Shown here in pieces: positions 51,248 to 59,563 of a stretch of DNA of 64,000 nt. This stretch comes from CAYSCW01 sp964429795. Its GTDB lineage: Bacteria; Acidobacteriota; Aminicenantia; Aminicenantales; Aminicenantaceae. The stretch lies in NCBI GenBank assembly GCA_964429795.1, contig CAYSCW010000014.1, positions 1 through 64,000 on the forward strand, in the 5' to 3' direction. A model generated the notes under the pieces. That model did no database searches. It was not told the origin of the DNA and saw nothing but the letters and a program-made list of their open reading frames with translations. A program made the translations under genes and the position numbers. Each line of letters starts with the position of its first letter. Position 1 is the first letter of the stretch.

Positions 51248-53356
51248 GTGCACAAGGCCATAAAGAGAAAAGTAAGGAAAGCTCTCCAAGACCAAAATCT
51301 CCAGAAAGCCTTAGAGAGAGCTTCCTCTCATCATTTCAAACATTTTAATCACACAAAAGACGATATCCCCTGGGAAAAGTACAAAGAAAGAGCAAAAGCA
51401 ATCAAAGAAGAATGCGTTAAAAAACTGCCTCAGCTCATCCAAAAATTCAGCGAAGAGGCTGAAAAAGCAGGAGCTCAGCTCTATCAAGCTTCCACTCCCA
51501 AAGATGCCCTCTCTCAGATAGAAAAAATCCTCGACCAGAAGAAAGCCAATCTTATCGTCAAATCCAAATCCATGGTGAGCGAGGAGATCGGTCTCAATCA
51601 TTTTTTGGAGAAAAAGGGATACAAAGTGGTAGAGACGGATCTGGGAGAATGGATCGTGCAGCTGGCCAAGGAAAGACCCTCTCACATCACCGCCCCCGCC
51701 CTTCACAAAACCAAAGAAGAGATAGCAGAGCTTCTCAGCCACCATCTTCAGAAGAAAATATCCCCTGATTCCAAGGAGATCGTCAAACATGCGCGCGAGG
51801 AAATGCGAAAGACCTTCTTGGAGGCGGACGTGGGTATCTCTGGAGCCAATTTGGCGGTCGCTGAATCCGGAACCTTGGTGATTGTGAGCAACGAAGGGAA
51901 TGCCCGCCTGGTAACCTCCCTGCCTCCAGTCCACATAGCCCTGGTGACAACGGAAAAGTTCGTTGAAACTCTGGAACAGGCCATCTCTCTGATAAAGGCT
52001 CTGACCATCGCCTCCTCAGGGATGAAACTGACCTCTTATGTCTCGTTCATCACTGGACCGAGCCGCACCACCGATATCGAAAAGGAACGGGTTATCGGCG
52101 TTCACGGCCCCCAAGAGCTCCACATCATTATTCTTGACAACGGACGGCTTAAAATCAGCAAAGATGATGAACTGGGTAAAATCCTCTACTGCCTCAAATG
52201 CGGGGGATGTATGCTGGTCTGTCCCGTCTTTCAAGCGGTGGGAGGACATGTGTATGGAGGTTCTGTCTATCCGGGAGGAATCGGGACTTTGCTTACAGCC
52301 ATCACCCAATCAGCCAAGGAATCTTCCAGGATGTGGGACTTCTGTTCGGATTGCCGGAAATGCGAGGAATTCTGTCCTGTTTCCATACCCACGAGCCAGA
52401 TTATCCTCAGGCTCAAGAATGAGAGAGGATCAAACCTATGGGAAAAAGCCCTCTCCACACTGTTTCGGAAAAAAGGCCTATTCCAAATAGGAACCACGAT
52501 TCTCTCGCTGCTTCAGAAACCCTGGATGGAGAACGGATATCTAAAAAACCTCCCCTGGATTAAGAAAAAATTCATCCCCGCTCTCAACCCCAAGAAGCCT
52601 CCTGCCGTTGAAGAAAAAAACGGGGAAAAAGTCTATCTTTTCGAAGGATGTATGGTAAGGCTCTTTTTCCCTGAAATCCGGGAAAGCGTCCAAAAAGGTC
52701 TCTCTCACTTTGGTTATCAGGTGATCTCCCCAAGCGAACAACACTGTTGTGGAGCTCCCAGTCTCCATTTAGGAGACAGTAAAGGCGTGAAAAGGCTCTT
52801 CAGGAAGAATATCAAATCTTTCCAGAAAGAAAACCCTCGCTACATTCTTACCATCTGCCCCACCGGAAACGCCATGTTCAAAGACACATACCCAAAGATA
52901 GAGCCTGAGTTCGATATTTGGAAGGACAGGATCTTTGATTTTGCAGAATTCGTCTCTAAGAAAGGTTTGTTCCCAGAAAAAAAGAAGGGCACACCGCCAA
53001 CAGATATCCTCTACCATTTCCCTTGCCATACACTGAACAAGTCAAACTCAAAGGATGAACCCAAGAAAGTTCTTGAAGCTTTAGGCTATAATCCTAAGTT
53101 TGAAGAAGAACCCTACACCTGCTGTGGATTCTGTGGCGTGTTCTCCTTAAAAAATCCAGAAATCTCAGACCACCTATGGACAAAGAAAAAAAAGAAAATC
53201 GAGAAAAACAAACCATCCCTTATCGCTACCGATTGTCCGGGCTGCCTTTTCCAATTGAGAGCAGGCCTGAAGAAAACAGGCGACAAACTTAAAATTCTCC
53301 ACACCGCTGAGCTCTTCGCCGAAACCATAAAGAATTCCAAGCCGAGGAAAAAATAA
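51248..53356 (+). CDS. fused LutB-LutA-like LUD / iron-sulfur protein
   Basis: 702 residues. The N-terminal part (about 1-300) is a LUD (lactate utilisation) domain with SGANLAVAESGTLVIVSNEGN and ITGPSRTTDIEKE. Then come two 4Fe-4S motifs, CLKCGGCMLVCPVFQ and CSDCRKCEEFCPV. The C-terminal half holds two CCG domains (EQHCCGAPSLHLGDSKG and YTCCGFCGVFSL), as in LutA. In Bacillus, LutA, LutB and LutC are separate and oxidise L-lactate; here A and B are fused and no LutC is adjacent. Starts at GTG right after the ftsK TGA, with GAGGAG upstream. Substrate not certain. Confidence 0.9.
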   Translation: MHKAIKRKVRKALQDQNLQKALERASSHHFKHFNHTKDDIPWEKYKERAKAIKEECVKKLPQLIQKFSEEAEKAGAQLYQASTPKDALSQIEKILDQKKANLIVKSKSMVSEEIGLNHFLEKKGYKVVETDLGEWIVQLAKERPSHITAPALHKTKEEIAELLSHHLQKKISPDSKEIVKHAREEMRKTFLEADVGISGANLAVAESGTLVIVSNEGNARLVTSLPPVHIALVTTEKFVETLEQAISLIKALTIASSGMKLTSYVSFITGPSRTTDIEKERVIGVHGPQELHIIILDNGRLKISKDDELGKILYCLKCGGCMLVCPVFQAVGGHVYGGSVYPGGIGTLLTAITQSAKESSRMWDFCSDCRKCEEFCPVSIPTSQIILRLKNERGSNLWEKALSTLFRKKGLFQIGTTILSLLQKPWMENGYLKNLPWIKKKFIPALNPKKPPAVEEKNGEKVYLFEGCMVRLFFPEIRESVQKGLSHFGYQVISPSEQHCCGAPSLHLGDSKGVKRLFRKNIKSFQKENPRYILTICPTGNAMFKDTYPKIEPEFDIWKDRIFDFAEFVSKKGLFPEKKKGTPPTDILYHFPCHTLNKSNSKDEPKKVLEALGYNPKFEEEPYTCCGFCGVFSLKNPEISDHLWTKKKKKIEKNKPSLIATDCPGCLFQLRAGLKKTGDKLKILHTAELFAETIKNSKPRKK

Positions 53357-53410
53357 CCTTTCACCTCCAGTCGATCAAATTCAGGAATTCAAAATGCCTA
53401 TTGTTTAGCT

Positions 53411-53460
53411 TTGTCCTAGAGTGAATGGATGAAGTTAATAGTCATCTCACTCTAGGACAA
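53411..53460. repeat. 50-bp palindrome between the LUD gene and the aminotransferase gene
   Basis: TTGTCCTAGAGTGA (53411-53424) pairs perfectly with TCACTCTAGGACAA (53447-53460). After a 3-nt bulge GATGA pairs with TCATC, leaving a 9-nt loop. There is no T-run, so it is not a typical terminator. It may be an unrelated MITE or a binding site. Confidence 0.7.
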
Positions 53461-53596
53461 CCTCTATTGTTAAAAAAACATATTCATTTGAGATGCCATG
53501 AAGATAATTGGATTTTTGTGAATTCTTATTATAATGTGAAAAGTGGATCTTTCCCCAAAGATTATATTTAAGAATATTTATTTATGGAGTCTTTAA

Positions 53597-55936
53597 ATGA
53601 TAAGAAAAGTATCATCATCTTATCGATTTACTGAAGAAGATGTCCGAAAATTTGCCCTGGAGCTCTATGGCATAGACGCCATTGTCCGTCAACTGGTCAG
53701 CGAAATGGATCAGAACTTCCATTTGAAGGATGAAACAGGAAAAGAATATATATTCAAGGTCGCGAACCCGTCGAGGAGAAAAGAAGTACTTGATCTGCAA
53801 AACAAAGCCTTGGATTTTCTATCCAAAAACAACAATACAATCCGCTGTCCCCAAGTGTGTAAGACTCTAGCAGGAAAACAGATCACCTTTATTGAAAACG
53901 ACAAAGGAAGAAGATTTTATGCCTGGATGCTAACCTACATAAAAGGCAGATTCCTTGCAGAGATCGATCGTCCCTCTTCGAAACTTCTCCATCAATTGGG
54001 GCGCTTCATCGGATCGCTGGATAAAACTCTCGTCCGTTTTCATCATCCAGCAGCCCATAGAGAACTTCCTTGGGATCTGAAAAACGCCCTTCACTCCACT
54101 GCAAGAATTTCCTGCATTTACAATTCCCAGAAAAGAAGACTGGTCGAGTATTTCCTCTTGCAGTTTGAGACCTTTGTCAATCCTGTACTCCCTTCCTTGC
54201 CAAGGAGCATCATCCATAACGATGTCAACGACTATAACATAACCGTGGAAAGCACACCTTCTGGCACCGATAGGATCACAGGAATCATAGATTTTGGCGA
54301 CATGGTTCATACACACACAGTCTGCGAGCTTGCTATTGCCCTGACTTATGCTCTGTTCAATAAAGATAATCCGCTTGAAGCAGCAGGTCATATTGTGCGA
54401 GGCTACCATGAAGTCTTCCCGCTGACAGAGAAAGAAATAGAAGTGCTTTTTTATCTTATATGTGCCAGGCTCTGCATCAGTCTCACCATGTCAGCTTTCA
54501 GAAAGACCTTTGAGCCCGACAACACTTACTTCACTATCTCAGAAAAACCGGCATGGAAACTCCTTGAAAAATTCTTGGAGATCAACCCTCAACTGGCCTA
54601 TCAAACTTTTAAAAAAGCCTGCGGGCAACCTGTTTTCACAAAGAGGATGACAGGTGATAAGATCTTGAAAATACGGCATAAGCATATCGGCAAATCCTTG
54701 AGCCTCCACTATAAAAAGCCTCTTCATATCACCCGCGGAGCTATGCAGTATCTTTATGATGACAAAGGACGAACCTATCTAGACTGTGTCAACAATGTCT
54801 GTCATGTCGGGCACTGCCATCCCCGAGTGATAAAGGCGGCCCAGCAGCAGATGGCCATGCTGAATACAAATACCCGCTATCTTCATGAAAATTTAGTCAA
54901 ATACGCGCAACGCCTTAGTGCCCTAATGCCTAAACCTCTGAGTATTTGTTTTGTTGTCAATTCAGGAAGCGAAGCTAACGACCTGGCTCTGCGCTTGGCA
55001 AACGCCTACACTGGCCAGGAAGATATCATCGTAGTTGATGGTGCCTATCACGGCCATTTGACCTCTCTAATCCAAGTCAGCCCTTATAAATTTGATGGCC
55101 CGGGAGGCAAAGGTGCTTTGCCGCACATTCATAAGGTTCCTACTCCTGACACCTATCGGGGACTGTTCAAAGCCAATGATCCTGAGACAGGAAAGAAGTA
55201 TGCTCTTCACGTCCGGGAAGCCGTCGAAAAAATCCTTCAAAACAGAAAAAAAGTGGCTGCATTCATGTTTGAATCCCTGATGGGGTGTGCCGGACAGATT
55301 ATCTATCCCCAAAATTATCTTAAAGAAGCCTTCAAGTATGTCAAAATGTCTGGCGGTGTGTGTATTGCTGATGAGGTACAGGTCGGCTTCGGCCGATTAG
55401 GAAGCCATTTTTGGGGTTTTGAGTCCCAGGATGTGGTTCCAGACATTGTCACCCTGGGAAAACCCATCGGCAACGGCTACCCTTTAGCAGCGGTCATAAC
55501 CACATCTGAGATCGCCCGAGCCTTTGACACCGGAATGGAATATTTTAATACCTATGGAGGGAACCCGGTCTCATGCGCTGTGGGAATGGCCGTCCTTGAT
55601 GTCATAAGGGATGAAAAACTGCAGGAAAATGCGCTAAAAGTAGGGACACAGCTAAAATCTGGGCTCGATGAATTGAAAAGGAAGCATGAAGTCATCGGCG
55701 ATGTCAGAGGGATAGGGCTCTTCCTGGGTATCGAGCTGGTGATGGACCGACAAACCCTGGCCCCTGCAGCAAAACAGGCCACAGAAATCATTGAACGAAT
55801 GAAGGATCGAGGGATTCTGTTGAGTATCGACGGTCCGTTGGCCAATGTGTTGAAAATAAAACCTCCTCTTGTCTTTTCAGAGGAAAACATGAATGTTCTG
55901 GTCAGCACTTTTGATAAAGTTTTAGGTGAGCTTTAA
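53597..55936 (+). CDS. fused aminoglycoside-phosphotransferase-like kinase and class III aminotransferase/phospholyase
   Basis: 779 residues. The N-terminal domain (about 1-330) is a choline/aminoglycoside kinase fold with catalytic SIIHNDVNDYNI (H207, D209, N214) and metal site GIIDFGDMVH. The C-terminal domain (about 350-779) is a PLP class III enzyme with SGSEANDLALRLA, DEVQVGFGRLG and the PLP Lys in VTLGKPIGNGYPLA. In animals hydroxylysine kinase (AGPHD1) and 5-phosphohydroxylysine phospholyase (AGXT2L2) are separate enzymes of just these families. The fusion would phosphorylate and then cleave an amino alcohol such as hydroxylysine or ethanolamine. Substrate is an inference. Confidence 0.88.
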   Translation: MIRKVSSSYRFTEEDVRKFALELYGIDAIVRQLVSEMDQNFHLKDETGKEYIFKVANPSRRKEVLDLQNKALDFLSKNNNTIRCPQVCKTLAGKQITFIENDKGRRFYAWMLTYIKGRFLAEIDRPSSKLLHQLGRFIGSLDKTLVRFHHPAAHRELPWDLKNALHSTARISCIYNSQKRRLVEYFLLQFETFVNPVLPSLPRSIIHNDVNDYNITVESTPSGTDRITGIIDFGDMVHTHTVCELAIALTYALFNKDNPLEAAGHIVRGYHEVFPLTEKEIEVLFYLICARLCISLTMSAFRKTFEPDNTYFTISEKPAWKLLEKFLEINPQLAYQTFKKACGQPVFTKRMTGDKILKIRHKHIGKSLSLHYKKPLHITRGAMQYLYDDKGRTYLDCVNNVCHVGHCHPRVIKAAQQQMAMLNTNTRYLHENLVKYAQRLSALMPKPLSICFVVNSGSEANDLALRLANAYTGQEDIIVVDGAYHGHLTSLIQVSPYKFDGPGGKGALPHIHKVPTPDTYRGLFKANDPETGKKYALHVREAVEKILQNRKKVAAFMFESLMGCAGQIIYPQNYLKEAFKYVKMSGGVCIADEVQVGFGRLGSHFWGFESQDVVPDIVTLGKPIGNGYPLAAVITTSEIARAFDTGMEYFNTYGGNPVSCAVGMAVLDVIRDEKLQENALKVGTQLKSGLDELKRKHEVIGDVRGIGLFLGIELVMDRQTLAPAAKQATEIIERMKDRGILLSIDGPLANVLKIKPPLVFSEENMNVLVSTFDKVLGEL

Positions 55937-56128
55937 AGTAAGAAAATTTCTCTGCTTGCCAGATGAGATGAAAAGAGCTCTTCTATTAATGGATTTTTTG
56001 GCCCTCCTATCACACCAACGGTCTCCGGGGCCCCTATAAGTGGAACAAGGTTGAAATCGATATTCAAGGTTGGAAATTCACAAGAATAATTGTGGTGTTG
56101 TCAGTAATTCTGGGGAAAAAGAAAAAAA

Positions 56129-57124
56129 TCAGTGGACGGTATGGAGCTGAAAAAACTCTTCAGTCTTAGCCTTTATCTGCTGCCACTTCGCGAGAGGAAC
56201 AGAAAAGAAGGCGTCGACAATTTGAGAATCGAATTGGCTGCCCCGTCCCTTCTCGATTTCCAGCCTGGCCTCTTCAAAGCCCACTGCTTTTCGATAAGGC
56301 CTATCGGATGTGATGGCATCCAGGGTATCTGCTAGGGCAAAAATTCTTGCCTCCAGAGGTATCTCATCTCCCGCTAGTCTATAAGGATAACCACTGCCAT
56401 CATAGCTTTCATGGTGGTAGAGGACGACTTGGGCAGGCTTCTTTAGGAACTGGAATTCCTCAAGCAGTTCATACCCGATGAGAGGATGTTCCTTGACAAC
56501 CTCCTTCTCGACAACTGTGAGAGATCCGGGTTTTCTTAATATGGATTCAGGAATCCCTATTTTTCCTATATCGTGAAGCATTGCACCTCTTTCCAAATCC
56601 AGTAAATACGCCTTGTTATCGATCCCCAAGGCTTTGGCCAACATCAAGGTATAGCTGGCCACAAGCTGAGAATGTCCTAAGGTATCTTCGTTTCCATCAG
56701 TGACTTCAATCAAGTAAAGAAGACTGGAGTTAAGGAAAAGCTGCTTTTCTAGATAATTTCCATTCACAGCATCATCCGGCTCTCTGAAAAGACTTAGGTA
56801 ATACCGGTTTAAATCCCTCAGGATCTTCCTGGCTGAATTAACCTTTCTTCGGCTTTCCCATTCCAACAGCCATGAATCAGGGCCGATGCTTCTTTCGATA
56901 ACAGGAGGCAGGGAGTGAGAAAGCGACTCCTCCTCAGGACTGGCTTTCCCGATTGTCTTAAAAGCCTCAGGCTGGATATGAAAAGTCTCAGGGATTTCTT
57001 CTCGGGGAAACAAAAAAGGGAAGGATGCGTTCATTTCCTTCTCTACATCCATAAGGAGATGGCCTCTGCTAACATGAGAAGCGTTCTCTGTTTTCATAGT
57101 CAAATGCGGCGTTTCCATTTTCAT
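56129..57124 (-). CDS. HD-GYP domain phosphohydrolase
   Basis: 331 residues. The C-terminal domain (about 165-325) has MLHDIGKIGIPESILRKPG and the GYP signature YHHESYDGSGYPYRLAG, as in cyclic di-GMP phosphodiesterases. The N-terminal 160 residues have no recognised sensor domain (no receiver or PAS motif). The start ATG overlaps the end of a small frameshifted gene (ATGA), so it was translationally coupled to it. No GGDEF protein is in the window. Confidence 0.93.
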   Translation of the reverse strand: MKMETPHLTMKTENASHVSRGHLLMDVEKEMNASFPFLFPREEIPETFHIQPEAFKTIGKASPEEESLSHSLPPVIERSIGPDSWLLEWESRRKVNSARKILRDLNRYYLSLFREPDDAVNGNYLEKQLFLNSSLLYLIEVTDGNEDTLGHSQLVASYTLMLAKALGIDNKAYLLDLERGAMLHDIGKIGIPESILRKPGSLTVVEKEVVKEHPLIGYELLEEFQFLKKPAQVVLYHHESYDGSGYPYRLAGDEIPLEARIFALADTLDAITSDRPYRKAVGFEEARLEIEKGRGSQFDSQIVDAFFSVPLAKWQQIKAKTEEFFQLHTVH

Positions 57125-57370
57125 TCCTTGGGTAGTTTAGTCGACAGAGCCAATAATAAATTGATTTTTTCTTTTGCCTCATTCAATGGACGAGTGTTAT
57201 CAATTGCTGAAATGAGGAGTTTCCAAAGGACTGCTTGGTATTCTCTTAACCGTATCCAGAAGCTGGTATCCCTGTTCTTTTAACCGTTGCTCGATAAGAG
57301 AAAAGAACTCTCTCTCATCCTCAAACCTGTAAACTTTCTTCATCTCCAGCTTTTTTCCGAACATTTCCAT
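57121..57370 (-). pseudogene. small gene ahead of the HD-GYP gene, with a +1 frameshift
   Basis: The ATG at 57370 opens a frame reading MEMFGKKLEMKKVYRFEDE through LIEQRLKEQGYQ and stopping at 57200. From the TAA at 57282-57280 onward the +1 frame is protein-like (FWIRLREYQAVLWKLLISA, then NEAKEKINLLLALSTKLPKE) and ends in an ATGA overlap with the HD-GYP start. The two halves look like one protein of about 82 residues joined by one extra base somewhere in 57200-57282. It could be a mutation, an assembly error or programmed frameshifting. Confidence 0.6.
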
Positions 57371-57442
57371 GGCTTTTCATCCTTTCATCAGCATGCGAGT
57401 TAGTCGTATGTGGATATGATAAATTGAAAAAGAAGGATTTTA

Positions 57443-57508
57443 TTTTCCGTGATGGCGGCTCTTTTCCTTATTATTATTCTTATTATTGAGCACAGCCATC
57501 ACAGAAAA
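57443..57508. repeat. long hairpin in the region upstream of the sigma factor gene
   Basis: TTTTCCGTGATGGC (57443-57456) pairs with GCCATCACAGAAAA (57495-57508) with one mismatch, and GCTC with GAGC inside it. The start TTTTCCGTGATG resembles the left terminus of repeat family A, so it could be a distant derivative. It lies 55 bp before the sigma gene start. Confidence 0.55.
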
Positions 57509-57563
57509 AATGAGGCTTAAAATTTAAAATCTGAGCTTGTCAACATTTTGGACAGGCCTTATA

Positions 57564-58073
57564 ATGGAAAAAGTGAAAAAAGAGAACGATACACTTGATC
57601 TTGACGCCATCGTGGCTAAATACAGGCCTATTGTCAGCTTCAGGATAAAAAAATCACTCGGCGTTACTAATCCAGACTGGGAAGATGTGGTCAATGAAAT
57701 CATCATGAATGTCATCGAAAAAGTAAAAAAAAGAGAATTTCGGGGCGAATCTTCAATAGGAACATTCATCTACACCATCACCAGCCGCAGAATCGTGGAT
57801 TATATACGAAAAAAAAGCAAGGTGCTCAAGCATGCGCCTGAGCCAGATCCATTCCCTGCCCCTCATGAAGAAATCGAAAATAAAGAAAGAGCCGAGATGA
57901 TAGCCGATTGCATAAAAAAATTGAAACCCAAGTTCAGGGAGATCCTCTACCTTTATTATTATAGGGATATGACGAGAGAAGAAGTAGCAAAAAAGCTGGG
58001 CGTCTCTCCTCGGAGGGTGAGTGAGAGGGTAAATTATTCCCAAAAACTGCTGAAGAAATTAATAAAAAAATGA
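57564..58073 (+). CDS. ECF-type RNA polymerase sigma factor
   Basis: 169 residues from ATG 57564 (MEKVKKENDTLD); an upstream TTG at 57537 is less likely. Region 2 has DWEDVVNEIIMNVIEKVKKREF and TFIYTITSRRIVDYIRKKSK. Region 4 has REILYLYYYRDMTREEVAKKLGVSPRRVSERV, a helix-turn-helix. The next gene encodes a zinc-finger membrane anti-sigma factor. Consensus-like TTGTCA-17-TATAAT at 57538-57566 overlaps the start codon and cannot drive this start, so the true promoter is upstream. Confidence 0.93.
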   Translation: MEKVKKENDTLDLDAIVAKYRPIVSFRIKKSLGVTNPDWEDVVNEIIMNVIEKVKKREFRGESSIGTFIYTITSRRIVDYIRKKSKVLKHAPEPDPFPAPHEEIENKERAEMIADCIKKLKPKFREILYLYYYRDMTREEVAKKLGVSPRRVSERVNYSQKLLKKLIKK

Positions 58074-58135
58074 TTTTTCCGTTTTTTTCCCGTTTGTCCG
58101 ACTAAATGGTTGAAGTCAATGGAAAGGCAAAAACA

Positions 58136-58786
58136 ATGAGAAAGTGTAAGTACGAAGACCTCATCGACGATTACCTGTTAAAAAGGTTGCCTGAATCTGA
58201 GAGAGAGATATTCGAGGAACATTACTTCAACTGTTCCCACTGTTTCCAGGAATTGACAGAGCGCAACGAACTCATAGCCGTGGTCAAGGACAAAGGCTAC
58301 TCTCTGTTCCAAAAGGAAATCATGGCAGAGGAAACAAAGAGTGTTTCCTGGTTTGAATCGGTCCGCGCCTACATTACTCCCAGGACGTGGGCCGTGGCCG
58401 CCGTTTCTGCCGCTTTATTCCTACTAGTGATCTTGGGAGTTATCCCCAGCCTTAGAACGTCATCTCCTCAGTTCTTCATCAATGAAGATTTGGTTAGAGG
58501 AGAATCCATCACCCTTATTTCCCCCGTCATAGATATCCCCACTGTTCCCACCCAGTTCAGGTGGAAAAGCCACGGAGAGGATGTGGAATACAAAATCTAC
58601 CTCTATAATGAGCAGCTCCTCTGGACTGAGACCACAACTGAAAACTCGATCATTCTACCTGAAGAAATCAGAAATCTGATGATCCCTAGTGAAACTTACT
58701 CCTGGCAAGTCAAGGCTTATGCCAAAGAAGGCGGCCTCATCGCTGTCTCAAGCAGAGTGCGGTTCAGGATCATCTCAACCCAGTAA
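58136..58786 (+). CDS. zinc-finger anti-sigma factor, membrane anchored
   Basis: 216 residues from ATG 58136, chosen because GGAAAGG precedes it (an earlier ATG at 58106 has no ribosome site). N-terminal zf-HC2 domain with the HxxxCxxC pattern in EEHYFNCSHCFQEL, which holds the sigma factor. A single membrane helix follows (AVAAVSAALFLLVILGVIPSL, about 82-102) and then an extracytoplasmic beta domain with FRWKSHGEDVEYKIYLYN and YSWQVKAYAKEGG, an FN3/Ig-like fold that may sense envelope stress. A strong terminator follows. Confidence 0.9.
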   Translation: MRKCKYEDLIDDYLLKRLPESEREIFEEHYFNCSHCFQELTERNELIAVVKDKGYSLFQKEIMAEETKSVSWFESVRAYITPRTWAVAAVSAALFLLVILGVIPSLRTSSPQFFINEDLVRGESITLISPVIDIPTVPTQFRWKSHGEDVEYKIYLYNEQLLWTETTTENSIILPEEIRNLMIPSETYSWQVKAYAKEGGLIAVSSRVRFRIISTQ

Positions 58787-58831
58787 ATAGAGGTTTTCTT
58801 TACTATCCTCCCCACTTATTGGGACTGAAAG

Positions 58832-58864
58832 CCCCCCTCCTCTTTCCCGGAGGGGGGTTTTTTT
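58832..58864 (+). terminator. intrinsic terminator after the anti-sigma gene
   Basis: Stem CCCCCCTCC (58832-58840) pairs with GGAGGGGGG (58849-58857), loop TCTTTCCC, followed by seven T. It ends the sigma/anti-sigma operon. On the minus strand the same stem is followed by CTTTC only, so it is weaker for the PSP1 operon. Confidence 0.93.
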
Positions 58865-58878
58865 ATATCTAAAAGGCT

Positions 58879-59559
58879 CTAGTCCTCTTCGACTTTTTCC
58901 TCTTCGGTATACATGCGGCCCTTGGTTTCCTCTTCAAAGGCAAGACAACACATCAAGCGTCCGCACAGACCGGAAATCTTGGTGGGATTGATGACGATCT
59001 GTTGCTTCTTTGCTTTCTGAATGGTCACCGGCTCAAAATTCTTCATAAAACTGAAACAACAGAGACTCCGGCCACAAACACCCAATCCTCCTACCATTTT
59101 GGCTTCATCTCGAACGCCTATCTGTCGCATTTCAATCCTCATCCTGAATTCTTTGGCCAAGTCTTTAACCAGCTGACGAAAATCGATACGTCCATCAGCG
59201 GTGTAATAGAAGATGCCTTTTTTCTCGTCGAAAAAATAGCGAACTATGACCAGCTTCATGGACAGATTCCGTGCTTTGATTCTTTGGAGGCAGAAATCAA
59301 AGGCCTTTTTCTCTTTCTTCTTGAGCCATTCGAATTTCTTTAGGTCATCCTCGGTGGCCTTTCTGATAATTTTGACCGCATCCTTCACAGAGTTTCGATG
59401 GTCCGTAATGCAACTTGGGACATCGATGACGATAGACAGATCCCCACCTACATCGGACTCAACGATGCAGTAATCCCCTTCCTTTATATCTTCCTTTCCC
59501 TTCTTTGCTCGAAGAATCTTACCGGATCCTTCGGAAAGAGCATAGACGATTTCAGACAT
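58879..59559 (-). CDS. ricT: PSP1-domain protein (RicT/YaaT-like)
   Basis: 226 residues. The PSP1 domain shows VGGLGVCGRSLCCFSFMKNF and KISGLCGRLMCCLAFEEE, the Cys-rich signature that in Bacillus RicT binds iron-sulfur clusters in the Ric complex (RicA/RicF/RicT) acting on RNA processing by RNase Y. The partners are not in the window. It follows holB by 4 bp, the same holB-yaaT order as in Bacillus subtilis. Confidence 0.92.
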   Translation of the reverse strand: MSEIVYALSEGSGKILRAKKGKEDIKEGDYCIVESDVGGDLSIVIDVPSCITDHRNSVKDAVKIIRKATEDDLKKFEWLKKKEKKAFDFCLQRIKARNLSMKLVIVRYFFDEKKGIFYYTADGRIDFRQLVKDLAKEFRMRIEMRQIGVRDEAKMVGGLGVCGRSLCCFSFMKNFEPVTIQKAKKQQIVINPTKISGLCGRLMCCLAFEEETKGRMYTEEEKVEED

Positions 59560-59563
59560 TTTT

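Noticed and set aside
53411..53460. Palindrome as a plain intrinsic terminator
   Set aside because: No T-run follows on either strand.
57538..57566. TTGTCA-17-TATAAT promoter for the sigma gene
   Set aside because: The -10 overlaps the only good start codon, so it could not give a message with that start; treated as chance.
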